The notes beneath the pieces are model-generated. The model saw only the letters and a list, made by a program, of their open reading frames with translations. It made no database searches and had not been told where the DNA came from. A stretch of DNA of 17,699 nt, taken from positions 1,054 to 18,752 of the forward strand of contig JAHFSN010000005.1 of NCBI GenBank assembly GCA_023265735.1, written 5' to 3'. The translations under genes were made by a program, and so were the position numbers. The DNA is from Spirochaetaceae bacterium. GTDB taxonomy: Bacteria; Spirochaetota; Spirochaetia; JABEVK01. How positions within the stretch are numbered: the stretch's first letter is position 1; each line of letters begins with the position of its first letter. Positions 1 through 6,337 of this stretch are shown here, piece by piece.

Positions 1-517
1 CGACGGTGGTGGTGTCAAAGGCCCCCCCGTGGGCGGCGTACACCGTGAAGCTCCCTGTGTAGGCGAAGAGGTTGAGGACCTTCATGCCCGGCGACAGATC
101 CCTCACGTAGGACCGGGTCCACCGATGGTCGAGGAAGAGGCCGGTGTCGAGGTAGTCCGTGAGGTTCACCAGAAATTTCAGGCCCCCCTCGCGGACGGTG
201 AACCTCTGGTTGGTCTCGTCGATCTTCTGGTACTGGTCGCTGCCGCGCTGCTTCTGCCTGGTCTTCACGTAGGTCTTGGCCTTCACGATACCAGTAGCTT
301 CGGAGACGAGGTTGACCAATTCGTCCAGTTCGGCCTCTTCCAGGTCCCCGAGGATGGACCAGACGAGCCTATCCTCGTAGAGGTCGATGAAGAAGGGAAA
401 CTGAGGGTCTTCCTTGTCGTACACCCGGAAGCAGGAAACCCGGTTCCGGGACGCCCACTGGCGGCGTTCCCGGAGCTGCCGGACCATGCGGTCGACGAAT
501 TCGTAGGTTCCGGTCAC
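1..517 (-). CDS. rlmK: RlmK-like 23S rRNA methyltransferase, 3' end beyond window
   Basis: Class I SAM-dependent methyltransferase resembling the C-terminal (RlmK) half of E. coli RlmKL, which makes m7G2069 in 23S rRNA. The visible 172 residues contain RlmK hallmarks: an N-terminal RNA-binding part with CFRVYDKEDP (29-38), TRQKQRGSDQYQK (86-98), VNLTDYLDTGLFLDHR (117-132), then the SAM motif I region LNLFAYTGSF (148-157) and TTTV (169-172). The start is taken as GTG because it overlaps the stop of the upstream HD gene as GTGA, which suggests translational coupling; the next ATG is 10 codons further in and would lose that link. No RlmL/THUMP half precedes it, so it is a stand-alone enzyme rather than the fused form. 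The C-terminal catalytic part is outside the window. RlmI-type m5C enzymes are the main alternative, but the TTTV segment fits RlmK better. Family call is sure; exact target base is inferred. Confidence 0.88.
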   Translation of the reverse strand, partial: MTGTYEFVDRMVRQLRERRQWASRNRVSCFRVYDKEDPQFPFFIDLYEDRLVWSILGDLEEAELDELVNLVSEATGIVKAKTYVKTRQKQRGSDQYQKIDETNQRFTVREGGLKFLVNLTDYLDTGLFLDHRWTRSYVRDLSPGMKVLNLFAYTGSFTVYAAHGGAFDTTTV

Positions 518-1320
518 AGGTAGCACTTGGGCTCCAGACCCTCCATGAAGGCGTAAAGCTCGACGTGGGGCTTCACGGGGCTGGCCTTGATCTTGGGGAA
601 CAGGACTTCCTCCACCTGGAAGAACCCTACGGTCTCGGTCATGTGCACATCGACCCGGATGGCCGTCCTCTCCCCGGGGATGATGTTCACCTTCTCGACG
701 GCGGCGGCCGAGTACTTGTGGATGTCCCCCAGCTTGGCGTCGGTGCTCAGCATCATGGGAATCCGGGCCCGACCCTTCTCCATGTCGCAGCCGTCGGCCA
801 CCAAGATGAGCCCCGCCTCCAGCGAATGGATATGGATGGTCGCCATGTGTCCCATGATGCACTCCATGGCCAGGGACCGCAGAATGACCCGTTTGGCCAG
901 CGACGTTGGGTAGAGCTGGAGCAGGATCCTCTCGATGATGGGCTGGGCGAGCCAGATGCCCGTATTCTCGTGGAAGGAGCGGCCGATGCTCATCCCCACG
1001 TCGTGGAGGAAGGCCGCCAAGATGACAGCCGTCAGGCTGTCGTCGAAGGAGCCGACGTCCTCCTTCTCGAGGCTAAGGGGAATGCCCCGCTGCTGCAGGA
1101 ACGTGGCCATTTTGACGGTATTGTAGGTGACCTTGCGCATGTGAACGGGACCATGGTCGTTGTAACCCAGGCGCTTGATGCTGACGATGTTGGAATAGTC
1201 CTGGAGGGCGGCGATCTCCGGGTCGTCCCGGAGCATCTGGTAGGCCGTCAGGGGAACCGGATGGTCCACGAGGCGCGCCTCAATCTTGTCGTTGAACTGA
1301 AGTTCTTTCGGCGAATGCAA
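514..1320 (-). CDS. HD-domain metal-dependent phosphohydrolase
   Basis: Cytosolic 268-residue HD-superfamily protein. The metal-binding pattern is visible: His56/His60 in GYNDHGPVH, the His106-Asp107 doublet in AAFLHDVGM, further His117 and His158, and the distal Asp176/Asp179 in LILVADGCDM. Such proteins hydrolyse phosphoester bonds, often of nucleotides, but the substrate cannot be read here; there is no GYP motif, so a c-di-GMP-specific HD-GYP phosphodiesterase is not supported. Translation is taken from a TTG directly abutting the stop of the upstream TPR gene. It is backed by an AGAGGA ribosome binding site seven bases upstream, and the first in-frame ATG is residue 29. Its own stop overlaps the methyltransferase start. 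The chain PilZ-TPR-HD suggests a shared process, possibly second-messenger signalling. Family call is firm; role is inferred. Confidence 0.85.
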   Translation of the reverse strand: MHSPKELQFNDKIEARLVDHPVPLTAYQMLRDDPEIAALQDYSNIVSIKRLGYNDHGPVHMRKVTYNTVKMATFLQQRGIPLSLEKEDVGSFDDSLTAVILAAFLHDVGMSIGRSFHENTGIWLAQPIIERILLQLYPTSLAKRVILRSLAMECIMGHMATIHIHSLEAGLILVADGCDMEKGRARIPMMLSTDAKLGDIHKYSAAAVEKVNIIPGERTAIRVDVHMTETVGFFQVEEVLFPKIKASPVKPHVELYAFMEGLEPKCYL

Positions 1321-2460
1321 TTATGTATCCTCTTTCTGTGTCTTCTGAATTTGCGAAATCATCTTGGGCGCCACGGGATCGTCGGGGTCGTACTCCAGCA
1401 CAGCCTCAAAGAAGCCTAGGGCCTCCTGGGGCTTTCCGGCCTTGAGGGCCAGGACGCCCAGGTTCGAGATGATCTTGGTATTTTCTCCGTCGTTGCGGAG
1501 GGCCCGCTCCAAGAGGCGGCGGGCCTGGTTGAGTTCTCCGAGTTCCATGGCGCAGATGGCCATCTCATTATAAGTGTCCACCTGGTCGCCGCCCTTGTCG
1601 AGGGCTTCCTGGAACGCGTCGAGGGCCGGCTGCCACTGGCTGAGGCGCCGCCGGGCCCAGCCCAAGAGGAACCAGCCGTTCCACACCTGGGGGTGCTCCT
1701 TGAGGAACTCCTCGAGTCGGACGATGCCCTCTTCCTCTTTCCCCAAAAGGATGAAGTCGTAGGCTTCCTTAAACAGCCCGTCGAGCCTCTGTTGGCGGTC
1801 GGCCTCGGACAGGGCCTTCCGGGCCGCTTCGATCTTCACCGTGTCGGCCTTTCCGAGCTCGAAGAAAGCGTCAAACAGACCGCGGGCCCGCTCCAGGTTC
1901 TTCTGCTTGAGATGGAAGAATCCGGCATAGAAATAGGCGTCGGCCAGGGGCGGCGTAGTGACCAGGGCCTGACTGAACTTCTTCTGGGCCTGGGTGAGGA
2001 GCTCCTCGGCGTCGGCCGACTTTCCCCTTTGGCTCAGGGACTCGGCCTCGTCGTCGTAGAGCAGGGCCAGGTTGAGGAGAGTTCGGGGATGGGTGGGGTC
2101 CAACCCCTCGAGGGCCAGGAAGATCTCCTCGGCCAGGGCAAAGTCCTTGGTCTGGGCCTTCACGATGCCCGTGGCCGACAGCTCCTGCCACACATCGGGC
2201 CGGACCGCGAGGATGAAGTCGCGGTAGTAGGCGAAGTCCGTGTGGTCCCGTTCCCAGGCCATGATCTTCAGCATGGCGGCCACGATTTGCTCCCAGCTCA
2301 GGTTATCGAGGTTGGGAAGCTCGTCGGCCCGGCCGGCGGACCACCGCCCCTCCACGGGAAGGGGGATGGCGGGGTCAATCTGGAAGCTTCCCAGGTCCCT
2401 GGCGAGCTCCGGGGGAACTTGCAGGTAGTAGAGTTTGTAGTTGGGTTGGTGGACGGGCAT
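1321..2460 (-). CDS. TPR-repeat protein
   Basis: Soluble 379-residue protein with no signal peptide or membrane segment. After about 90 residues of unrecognised N-terminal sequence it is built of helix pairs typical of tetratricopeptide repeats. Clear units include LFDAFFELGKAD, WNGWFLLGWARRRLSQWQPA, YNEMAICAMELGELNQA and IISNLGVLALKAGKPQEA, ending near residue 370. TPR arrays are protein-protein scaffolds; no catalytic motif is visible. The ATG is preceded by AAGGA with six bases spacing, and only three bases separate it from the stop of the PilZ gene, so the two are surely co-transcribed; the stop is immediately followed by the HD gene. It could be an adaptor for the PilZ or HD product, but that is context inference only. 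Confidence 0.88.
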   Translation of the reverse strand: MPVHQPNYKLYYLQVPPELARDLGSFQIDPAIPLPVEGRWSAGRADELPNLDNLSWEQIVAAMLKIMAWERDHTDFAYYRDFILAVRPDVWQELSATGIVKAQTKDFALAEEIFLALEGLDPTHPRTLLNLALLYDDEAESLSQRGKSADAEELLTQAQKKFSQALVTTPPLADAYFYAGFFHLKQKNLERARGLFDAFFELGKADTVKIEAARKALSEADRQQRLDGLFKEAYDFILLGKEEEGIVRLEEFLKEHPQVWNGWFLLGWARRRLSQWQPALDAFQEALDKGGDQVDTYNEMAICAMELGELNQARRLLERALRNDGENTKIISNLGVLALKAGKPQEALGFFEAVLEYDPDDPVAPKMISQIQKTQKEDT

Positions 2461-2463
2461 GAA

Positions 2464-3297
2464 CTATCCTTGGGGAGGGGGAGTGGGCGCCGGCTCTTTC
2501 ATCGACCGGATCGCCTCGTTGAGCTTCAGCTTGAAGGCGTGGGGCACCGAGGACTCGAGGAACTGGATAGCGGCCAGGGTGATATCCCGTCGGCCCTCTA
2601 CCGATTCCACTCGGACCATGGTGCCGGGGAGGGACAGCACCTGGGAATTCTCTTCCAGGACGAGCCTGAGGACCACCGTCCTGCCCTTGAGGAACTTGGC
2701 CACCCCGGGAATGAGCACCAGAGCCCCGCCAAACGACAGGTCGCGGATGAGACACTTGCGGTCGATCTGCTCCACGGCCACGATGGTGTGACACGAGGCA
2801 AACCCCAGGCGCTTCACGGTCGCTTCGCTGACGGGGATCCGCACGTCCTTCCGCTTCTGGGAATTGACGTTGGCTTCCAAGAATTTCCCAAGGATCTCGA
2901 CCAGATCATCCGAAGGCCGCTGGGTGAACTCCAGGGTCATGAAATAGAGGTCGTTGTTGGTGGCGCTGTTGTAACGATTGTAGCCTTTGATCCGAGCGTT
3001 GATGAAGAACGTCACGGGCTCGGTCTTCTCGGGATTCTTGAAGCCGTACCGCAACGAGACCAAGTTGCTTCCCGTCTTGAGCTTCTCCAGCTGCTCGCTT
3101 TTCAGGTTCAAGATGATCTTGGCACCGTCGAGCGAAGTGCTGTACAGGAGGCAATGCCACTGGGTTCCCAGAATTTTCAGGGCAACCTGTTCCTGAAGGA
3201 ATCCGAGGAGCTGGGTAACATCCTTGTTGAAGGTGACCTCAATGCCCCGGTAGAGATCGTAGTAAGTGGAAAGCTGCTGACTGGTGACGATCGACAT
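2464..3297 (-). CDS. PilZ-domain c-di-GMP receptor, PlzA-like architecture
   Basis: 277-residue cytosolic protein with two parts. The C-terminal half is a PilZ domain with both c-di-GMP-binding signatures: RxxxR as RKDVR (149-153) and DxSxxG as DLSFGG (186-191). The N-terminal 130 or so residues resemble the extra PilZ-like (PilZN-type) domain of the spirochaete proteins PlzA (Borrelia) and its Treponema counterparts; length also matches. PlzA-type proteins link c-di-GMP to motility and gene expression, so a similar role is likely. A proline-rich tail (EPAPTPPPQG) ends the protein. The start ATG lies one base after the zapA stop without a clear Shine-Dalgarno, so translation probably depends on coupling to zapA. 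The c-di-GMP call rests on intact motifs; the physiological role is inferred from the family. Confidence 0.9.
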   Translation of the reverse strand: MSIVTSQQLSTYYDLYRGIEVTFNKDVTQLLGFLQEQVALKILGTQWHCLLYSTSLDGAKIILNLKSEQLEKLKTGSNLVSLRYGFKNPEKTEPVTFFINARIKGYNRYNSATNNDLYFMTLEFTQRPSDDLVEILGKFLEANVNSQKRKDVRIPVSEATVKRLGFASCHTIVAVEQIDRKCLIRDLSFGGALVLIPGVAKFLKGRTVVLRLVLEENSQVLSLPGTMVRVESVEGRRDITLAAIQFLESSVPHAFKLKLNEAIRSMKEPAPTPPPQG

Positions 3298-3298
3298 G

Positions 3299-3598
3299 TT
3301 ACTGAAGGATGGAATCGATCTTGTCGATCAAAGCTTGTGTGATCCGTTCTGCCTCGTCTGCCTCGGGGGCACTGAGGCTTCCGGATCGACGGCTCCTCTC
3401 TTTGATCAACTCATCGGCCAGGACAATCCCCGTGAGCAGAGCGATCTTGAGGGGATCCTGCAACGACACGCCTCGCCGAGTTTCATCCAACTTCTCCTCA
3501 TAATAAGCGACAACTTCCTTCAAATAGTCAAGGTTTTCCGTGCTTTTGAGGGAGAAAGAGGTGCCCAGCAGATGGACAGGGAGCAAATTCTCCGGCAT
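3299..3598 (-). CDS. zapA: Cell division protein ZapA
   Basis: 99-residue ZapA-family protein. ZapA binds and bundles FtsZ at the division ring. The N-terminal beta-strand segment VHLLGTSFSLKSTEN (8-22) and the following YLKEVVAYYEEKLDE helix, then DPLKIALLTGIVLADEL (48-64), match the family pattern, and the rest is a helix of the dimerising coiled-coil type. The start is weakly provided with a Shine-Dalgarno and sits nine bases after the stop of the ZapB-like gene, so coupled translation is likely. It is directly followed by the PilZ gene. Placement after infC-rpmI-rplT and next to a coiled-coil gene supports the division role. Length is normal for the family. Confidence 0.88.
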   Translation of the reverse strand: MPENLLPVHLLGTSFSLKSTENLDYLKEVVAYYEEKLDETRRGVSLQDPLKIALLTGIVLADELIKERSRRSGSLSAPEADEAERITQALIDKIDSILQ

Positions 3599-3607
3599 CG
3601 CCGCTGC

Positions 3608-4189
3608 TCAGAAAATCCCCAAGCCCGGCTGCTCCGGCTCGCCAGGCTTGTCCGGGGAAGCAGCTTCTTCGGGCGCTTCCAACTCGACCGACGGCGGGAC
3701 GGGAAGTTCGAGTACCGAACTGGCCTCGTCCTCGAGGGCCGCCGCTTCGGCTGCCGCCAGGGCAGCGAACTCGGCCTCGAAGGCGGCGTCCGCTTCCTCT
3801 TCGACGGCGGCGATGGTCTCGGAAAGGGCCGACTCAACCTCGGGTTCGGCTTCGACTTCCGGCTCGGGTACCGGGGCGATGACCAGGGACGGCGCCGAGG
3901 TGACCTCAACCGGGGTTGCAACGGGTTCTTCCCCGTGGGGTTGGGCCTGAAGACTCGGTTCATCCTCTTCGAGGAGGTCGAGTTCGACGAGGGCGTTCTG
4001 AATGCCCGATTCCATTTCGGATTGCGTGGCCTTGACAGCCTCGAGAAGCGTTTCCAGTTCCCGCAGACGCACTTCTGTGTCCGTCAGCCGCCCCTTGAGG
4101 GTGTCATTTTCCCGGCGCAACTGGACAATCAGCTGAACCGCTTGTTTCACCTTCCATTCCAGGGTCCGAACTTGGTCGAGGTTGATCAT
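3608..4189 (-). CDS. ZapB-like coiled-coil protein with acidic tail
   Basis: 193-residue protein. Residues 3-75 form a predicted coiled coil with heptad leucines (LDQVRTLEWKVKQAVQLIVQ, then LRRENDTLKGRL), resembling ZapB and other small division coiled-coil proteins. From about residue 75 on, the chain is strongly acidic and Ala/Glu/Pro-rich, low in complexity and probably disordered; E. coli ZapB is only about 80 residues and lacks this tail. The neighbour immediately downstream is zapA, which fits a ZapA-ZapB pair anchoring the Z-ring. GAGGAG lies six bases before the ATG. The 112 bases between it and rplT hold no gene and no convincing promoter or terminator, only a short CCCC-TTA-GGGG inverted repeat, so read-through from the ribosomal genes is possible. 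Function is inferred from coiled coil plus context. Confidence 0.75.
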   Translation of the reverse strand: MINLDQVRTLEWKVKQAVQLIVQLRRENDTLKGRLTDTEVRLRELETLLEAVKATQSEMESGIQNALVELDLLEEDEPSLQAQPHGEEPVATPVEVTSAPSLVIAPVPEPEVEAEPEVESALSETIAAVEEEADAAFEAEFAALAAAEAAALEDEASSVLELPVPPSVELEAPEEAASPDKPGEPEQPGLGIF

Positions 4190-4301
4190 GACACTCTCCT
4201 CGGCACCCCGCCGACCGGGACAAACCGCTTTCTGTTTCCCCTAAGGGGTTCGAATTCGGTCGCCCGATCTCGGCGGCGCGCAACTGACGCCGTTTGACTC
4301 G

Positions 4302-4661
4302 CTAGGCCTTGACGGCCGACTTGACCTTTGCCACCAGGGCGCTGAAGGCCTTGGGGTCTTCGATCGCCATATTGGAGAGGGCAATTCTGTTGATGACGAT
4401 CTCGGCTTTCTTCAAGCCGTCAATGAACCGGGAATACGAAAGGCCCTCGGCCCGAACGGCCGCCGAGATTCGGGTGATCCACAGGCGGCGGAAATCCCGC
4501 TTCTTCGCCTTGCGGTCTCGGGTGGCGTAGACGAGCGCCTTGGCGGCGGCGTCCTTCGCGGTCCGGAAATTGGATTTCGCGCGACCGCGGAAACCCTTGG
4601 TGATCTCTGTGTACTTCCGTCGTCTATCGCTGCGGCGGGTACCGTCTACTGCTCTTGGCAT
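4302..4661 (-). CDS. rplT: 50S ribosomal protein L20
   Basis: 119-residue L20, a 23S-binding protein needed early in large-subunit assembly. The basic N-terminal arm (RRSDRRRKYTEITKGFRGRA) and the globular part (KKRDFRRLWITRISAAVRAEGLSYS-like core, residues about 53-77) are typical, and length is normal. It is the third gene of the conserved infC-rpmI-rplT cluster. The ATG has an AAGGAG site six bases upstream, but that site lies inside a perfect 6-bp hairpin, so translation may be controlled by structure. In other bacteria L20 represses its own operon; whether this hairpin takes part is unknown. Confidence 0.97.
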   Translation of the reverse strand: MPRAVDGTRRSDRRRKYTEITKGFRGRAKSNFRTAKDAAAKALVYATRDRKAKKRDFRRLWITRISAAVRAEGLSYSRFIDGLKKAEIVINRIALSNMAIEDPKAFSALVAKVKSAVKA

Positions 4662-4701
4662 CTCTTACTCCTTAGTAAGCCCCTCACCTCTTGGGTGGAG
4701 G
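4662..4701 (-). promoter_or_regulatory. Two hairpins ahead of rplT, one enclosing its ribosome binding site
   Basis: In the mRNA sense the 16-base palindrome at 4664-4679 pairs CTTACT with AGTAAG around the loop AAGG and ends two bases before the rplT ATG; the AAGGAG ribosome binding site lies in its loop and 3' arm. Just upstream, 4682-4701 folds as CCTC(C)ACC / GGTGAGG with one bulged C and a five-base loop. Both lie in an unusually long 147-base rpmI-rplT spacer, which also has a CCCCG/CGGGG hairpin at 4782-4798. The arrangement suggests translational control of L20 (inference from sequence only). Confidence 0.5.
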
Positions 4702-4808
4702 CGTTCTTCCGCCGGGACCCGGGGGTTCCGATCAGAAAATCCTTTGTCTCTCGTCACGCCTGCCGAGCGCGACCGGACCGTCCCCGAAGGTTCCGGGGAG
4801 CTCTTTGC

Positions 4809-5006
4809 CTAACCGTAGGGCAACAGAGTCCGAACCCGACGGGCTTCGGACTCGGCCAGGATGCCAGGCATCCCCAGCTTGCGCTTCCGGTTGCGGCTCT
4901 TCTTCGTCAGAATATGGCGAAGTCCGAGCTTCTTGAATTTCACCTTTCCGGTCGAGGTCAGGCTGTAGCGTTTTGCTGCGCTCTTCCTCGTCTTCATCTT
5001 GGGCAT
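4809..5006 (-). CDS. rpmI: 50S ribosomal protein L35
   Basis: 65-residue L35, a small basic 50S protein. It begins MPKMKTRKSAAKR, has the central TGKVKFKKLG and KKSRNRKRKLG segments, and ends in the family-like region ESEARRVRTLLPYG. The start ATG follows a GAGAGGG ribosome binding site and is 11 bases after the infC stop, the usual infC-rpmI spacing. Length and order are typical. Confidence 0.96.
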   Translation of the reverse strand: MPKMKTRKSAAKRYSLTSTGKVKFKKLGLRHILTKKSRNRKRKLGMPGILAESEARRVRTLLPYG

Positions 5007-5017
5007 AATTCCCTCTC

Positions 5018-5533
5018 CTATTTCTTAGCCTTGGGCGTGATCACCATCGACATGAACCGGCCTTCCATCTTAGGGGTGCTCTCCATCAGGTACACGCCTT
5101 CCAGAATTTCCAGGACCCGATCCAGAACTTTACGTCCCAGTTCGGGGTGGGCCATCTCCCGGCCGCGAAACCGGATCGTCACCTTGATCTTGTCGCCGCC
5201 TTCCAGGAATTCCTGGATATGCTTGACTTTGAATTCCAGGTCGTGTTTCTCGATCTTGGGCTGCATCCGAACTTCTTTCAGCTGGACGACCTTCTGTCCC
5301 TTCTTCGTTTCCCGGAGCTTTTTCTCCTGGTCAAACTTGAATTTGCCGAAGTCCATGATCTTGCAGACCGGAGGAACCGAATTCGGGGCCACTTCCACCA
5401 AGTCCAAGTTCTGATCTCGGGCTAGTTGCAGCGCCTCCATAATGGGCACGACTCTCTGCTCCCCCTCACCTTCAATGAGGCGGACTTCCTTCACCCGGAT
5501 CTTTTCGTTCACCCGAAATTCTTTTGTCGACAT
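5018..5533 (-). CDS. infC: Translation initiation factor IF-3
   Basis: 171-residue IF-3, which binds the 30S subunit and checks start-codon and tRNA choice. The N-terminal domain starts at FRVNEKIR (6-13) and includes LVEVAPNSVPPVCKIMDFGKF-like sequence at about 45-65; the linker KKLRETKKGQK leads to the C-terminal domain with VKHIQEFLEGGDKIKVTIRF and GREMAHPELG. Length is normal. Start is ATG with GGAGGG immediately upstream (short spacing), not the rare AUU start of enterobacterial infC. A sigma70-like promoter lies 37 bases upstream. First gene of the infC-rpmI-rplT cluster. Confidence 0.97.
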   Translation of the reverse strand: MSTKEFRVNEKIRVKEVRLIEGEGEQRVVPIMEALQLARDQNLDLVEVAPNSVPPVCKIMDFGKFKFDQEKKLRETKKGQKVVQLKEVRMQPKIEKHDLEFKVKHIQEFLEGGDKIKVTIRFRGREMAHPELGRKVLDRVLEILEGVYLMESTPKMEGRFMSMVITPKAKK

Positions 5534-5569
5534 ATCCCTCCATCACCCAAGACCGTGATACAGCAAACG

Positions 5570-5598
5570 AATCTAGCATAGCGTATCGGGTTTGTCTA
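5570..5598 (-). promoter_or_regulatory. Sigma70-type promoter of infC operon
   Basis: On the minus strand TAGACA (5593-5598, 5 of 6 to TTGACA) and TAGATT (5570-5575, 4 of 6 to TATAAT, with TAnnnT kept) are separated by exactly 17 bases. The predicted transcript starts near 5563, about 30 bases before the infC ATG. Confidence 0.55.
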
Positions 5599-5633
5599 GT
5601 TTCGCAAAACTCGCGCGTCTTGAGACCCTGAGC

Positions 5634-5662
5634 TTGAACTCGTCCCCAAAAGCTGGCATGGT
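5634..5662 (+). promoter_or_regulatory. Candidate promoter for a leaderless membrane-protein mRNA
   Basis: TTGAAC (5634-5639), 17-base spacer, then CATGGT (5657-5662). The -10 element is poor, lacking the first T, but it ends six bases before the ATG at 5669 so transcription would start on the start codon. No ribosome binding site is present upstream of that ATG, which agrees with a leaderless mRNA. Confidence 0.3.
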
Positions 5663-5668
5663 ATCGGC

Positions 5669-6337
5669 ATGAATCTGTTCCTTCTGGTCTCGGTCCCGTT
5701 GGCAGTGTTTGCCGTCCACCGCTGGACCGATCCCGACCGCCTGGTCTTTGCCGATCCGAAGTCCTGGATCCTCGGGCTCGTCTGGTCGTTTGCCGCCCTG
5801 GTCGCCACGTCCTTCTTCGGTCGGATCCGGGAATTCACGGGTGACCTCCTCGGGGTCTTCGCCGGTCTGACGTTCACCGACGTGATCCTCCTCCCCGGTA
5901 TCCTGATTGCGGCCTGGGTCGTCACGCGGCGTCGTCGGGAGGTCTGGGAGCTGGGGCTCTGGCTGGCCCTCCTCTTTACCCTGACGGGTATCCGGGACTT
6001 CCTGTGGACGAGAAACACCTTTGACTTGACCGAACTCTTTTTGGTTCCCTTGGACCGAGTCCTCCTCGTGCTGGTAGTCCCCTCCCTGACGGCCAAGGCC
6101 CTCGGGGTCCAGGTGCCGACGGAACGGGGAATCTGGATCGCCGCGGGCAGCCTCGTGTTGTTGACCGGGGCGCTGGTTCCCACCCTTTCGTTCGCTGGCT
6201 GGGGTTGGTTCCTTTGGATAGCCCTTCCCCTCGCCATCGCCGCGGCGGTCCTCGTCAAAAAAAAGGCCGCCCCTTGGCGAGGCGGCCCCTGGTTTGACTG
6301 GCGTTCTATTTGGGCAGGGCGGCCAAAACGGCCTTGA
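5669..6337 (+). CDS. Integral membrane protein of unknown function
   Basis: 222 residues with about seven hydrophobic segments (roughly 1-17, 32-50, 58-85 which may be two, 91-112, 121-143, 153-174, 177-196) joined by short charged loops. No enzyme or transporter motif was recognised. The hydrophobic pattern is what argues this strand is coding, since the opposite strand reads as low-quality Arg/Pro-rich sequence. The ATG lacks a Shine-Dalgarno. The C-terminal 26 residues (KKKAAPWRGG then Trp-rich, basic end) are encoded over the terminator and the last 32 bases of the convergent HEAT-repeat gene, so this tail may be a fortuitous extension that nonetheless gives a positive cytosolic end. It is alone in its transcription unit and divergent from infC. 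Confidence 0.7.
   Translation: MNLFLLVSVPLAVFAVHRWTDPDRLVFADPKSWILGLVWSFAALVATSFFGRIREFTGDLLGVFAGLTFTDVILLPGILIAAWVVTRRRREVWELGLWLALLFTLTGIRDFLWTRNTFDLTELFLVPLDRVLLVLVVPSLTAKALGVQVPTERGIWIAAGSLVLLTGALVPTLSFAGWGWFLWIALPLAIAAAVLVKKKAAPWRGGPWFDWRSIWAGRPKRP
6257..6287 (-). terminator. Rho-independent terminator of lipoprotein/HEAT operon
   Basis: Read on the minus strand: GGCCGCC, a nine-base loop, GGCGGCC, then eight T (6264 down to 6257). It follows the HEAT-repeat gene stop by 18 bases. It lies inside the convergent membrane-protein gene, where the A-run is read as lysine codons. Confidence 0.9.

Noticed and set aside
29..523. Open frame on the plus strand at the left edge
   Set aside because: The minus strand here clearly encodes the RlmK-like methyltransferase.
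1693..3342. Open frame of 549 codons on the plus strand
   Set aside because: It lies antisense across the TPR and PilZ genes, both with recognisable domains and ribosome binding or coupling signals; long antisense frames arise from GC-rich codon use.
4225..4275. Possible tRNA T-arm (GGGTTCGAATTC)
   Set aside because: The loop-closing pair is missing, and no acceptor, D or anticodon arms can be assembled around it.
3284..4297. Open frame of 337 codons on the plus strand
   Set aside because: Antisense to zapA and the coiled-coil gene; composition is low-complexity Gly/Arg/Leu and no family is recognisable.
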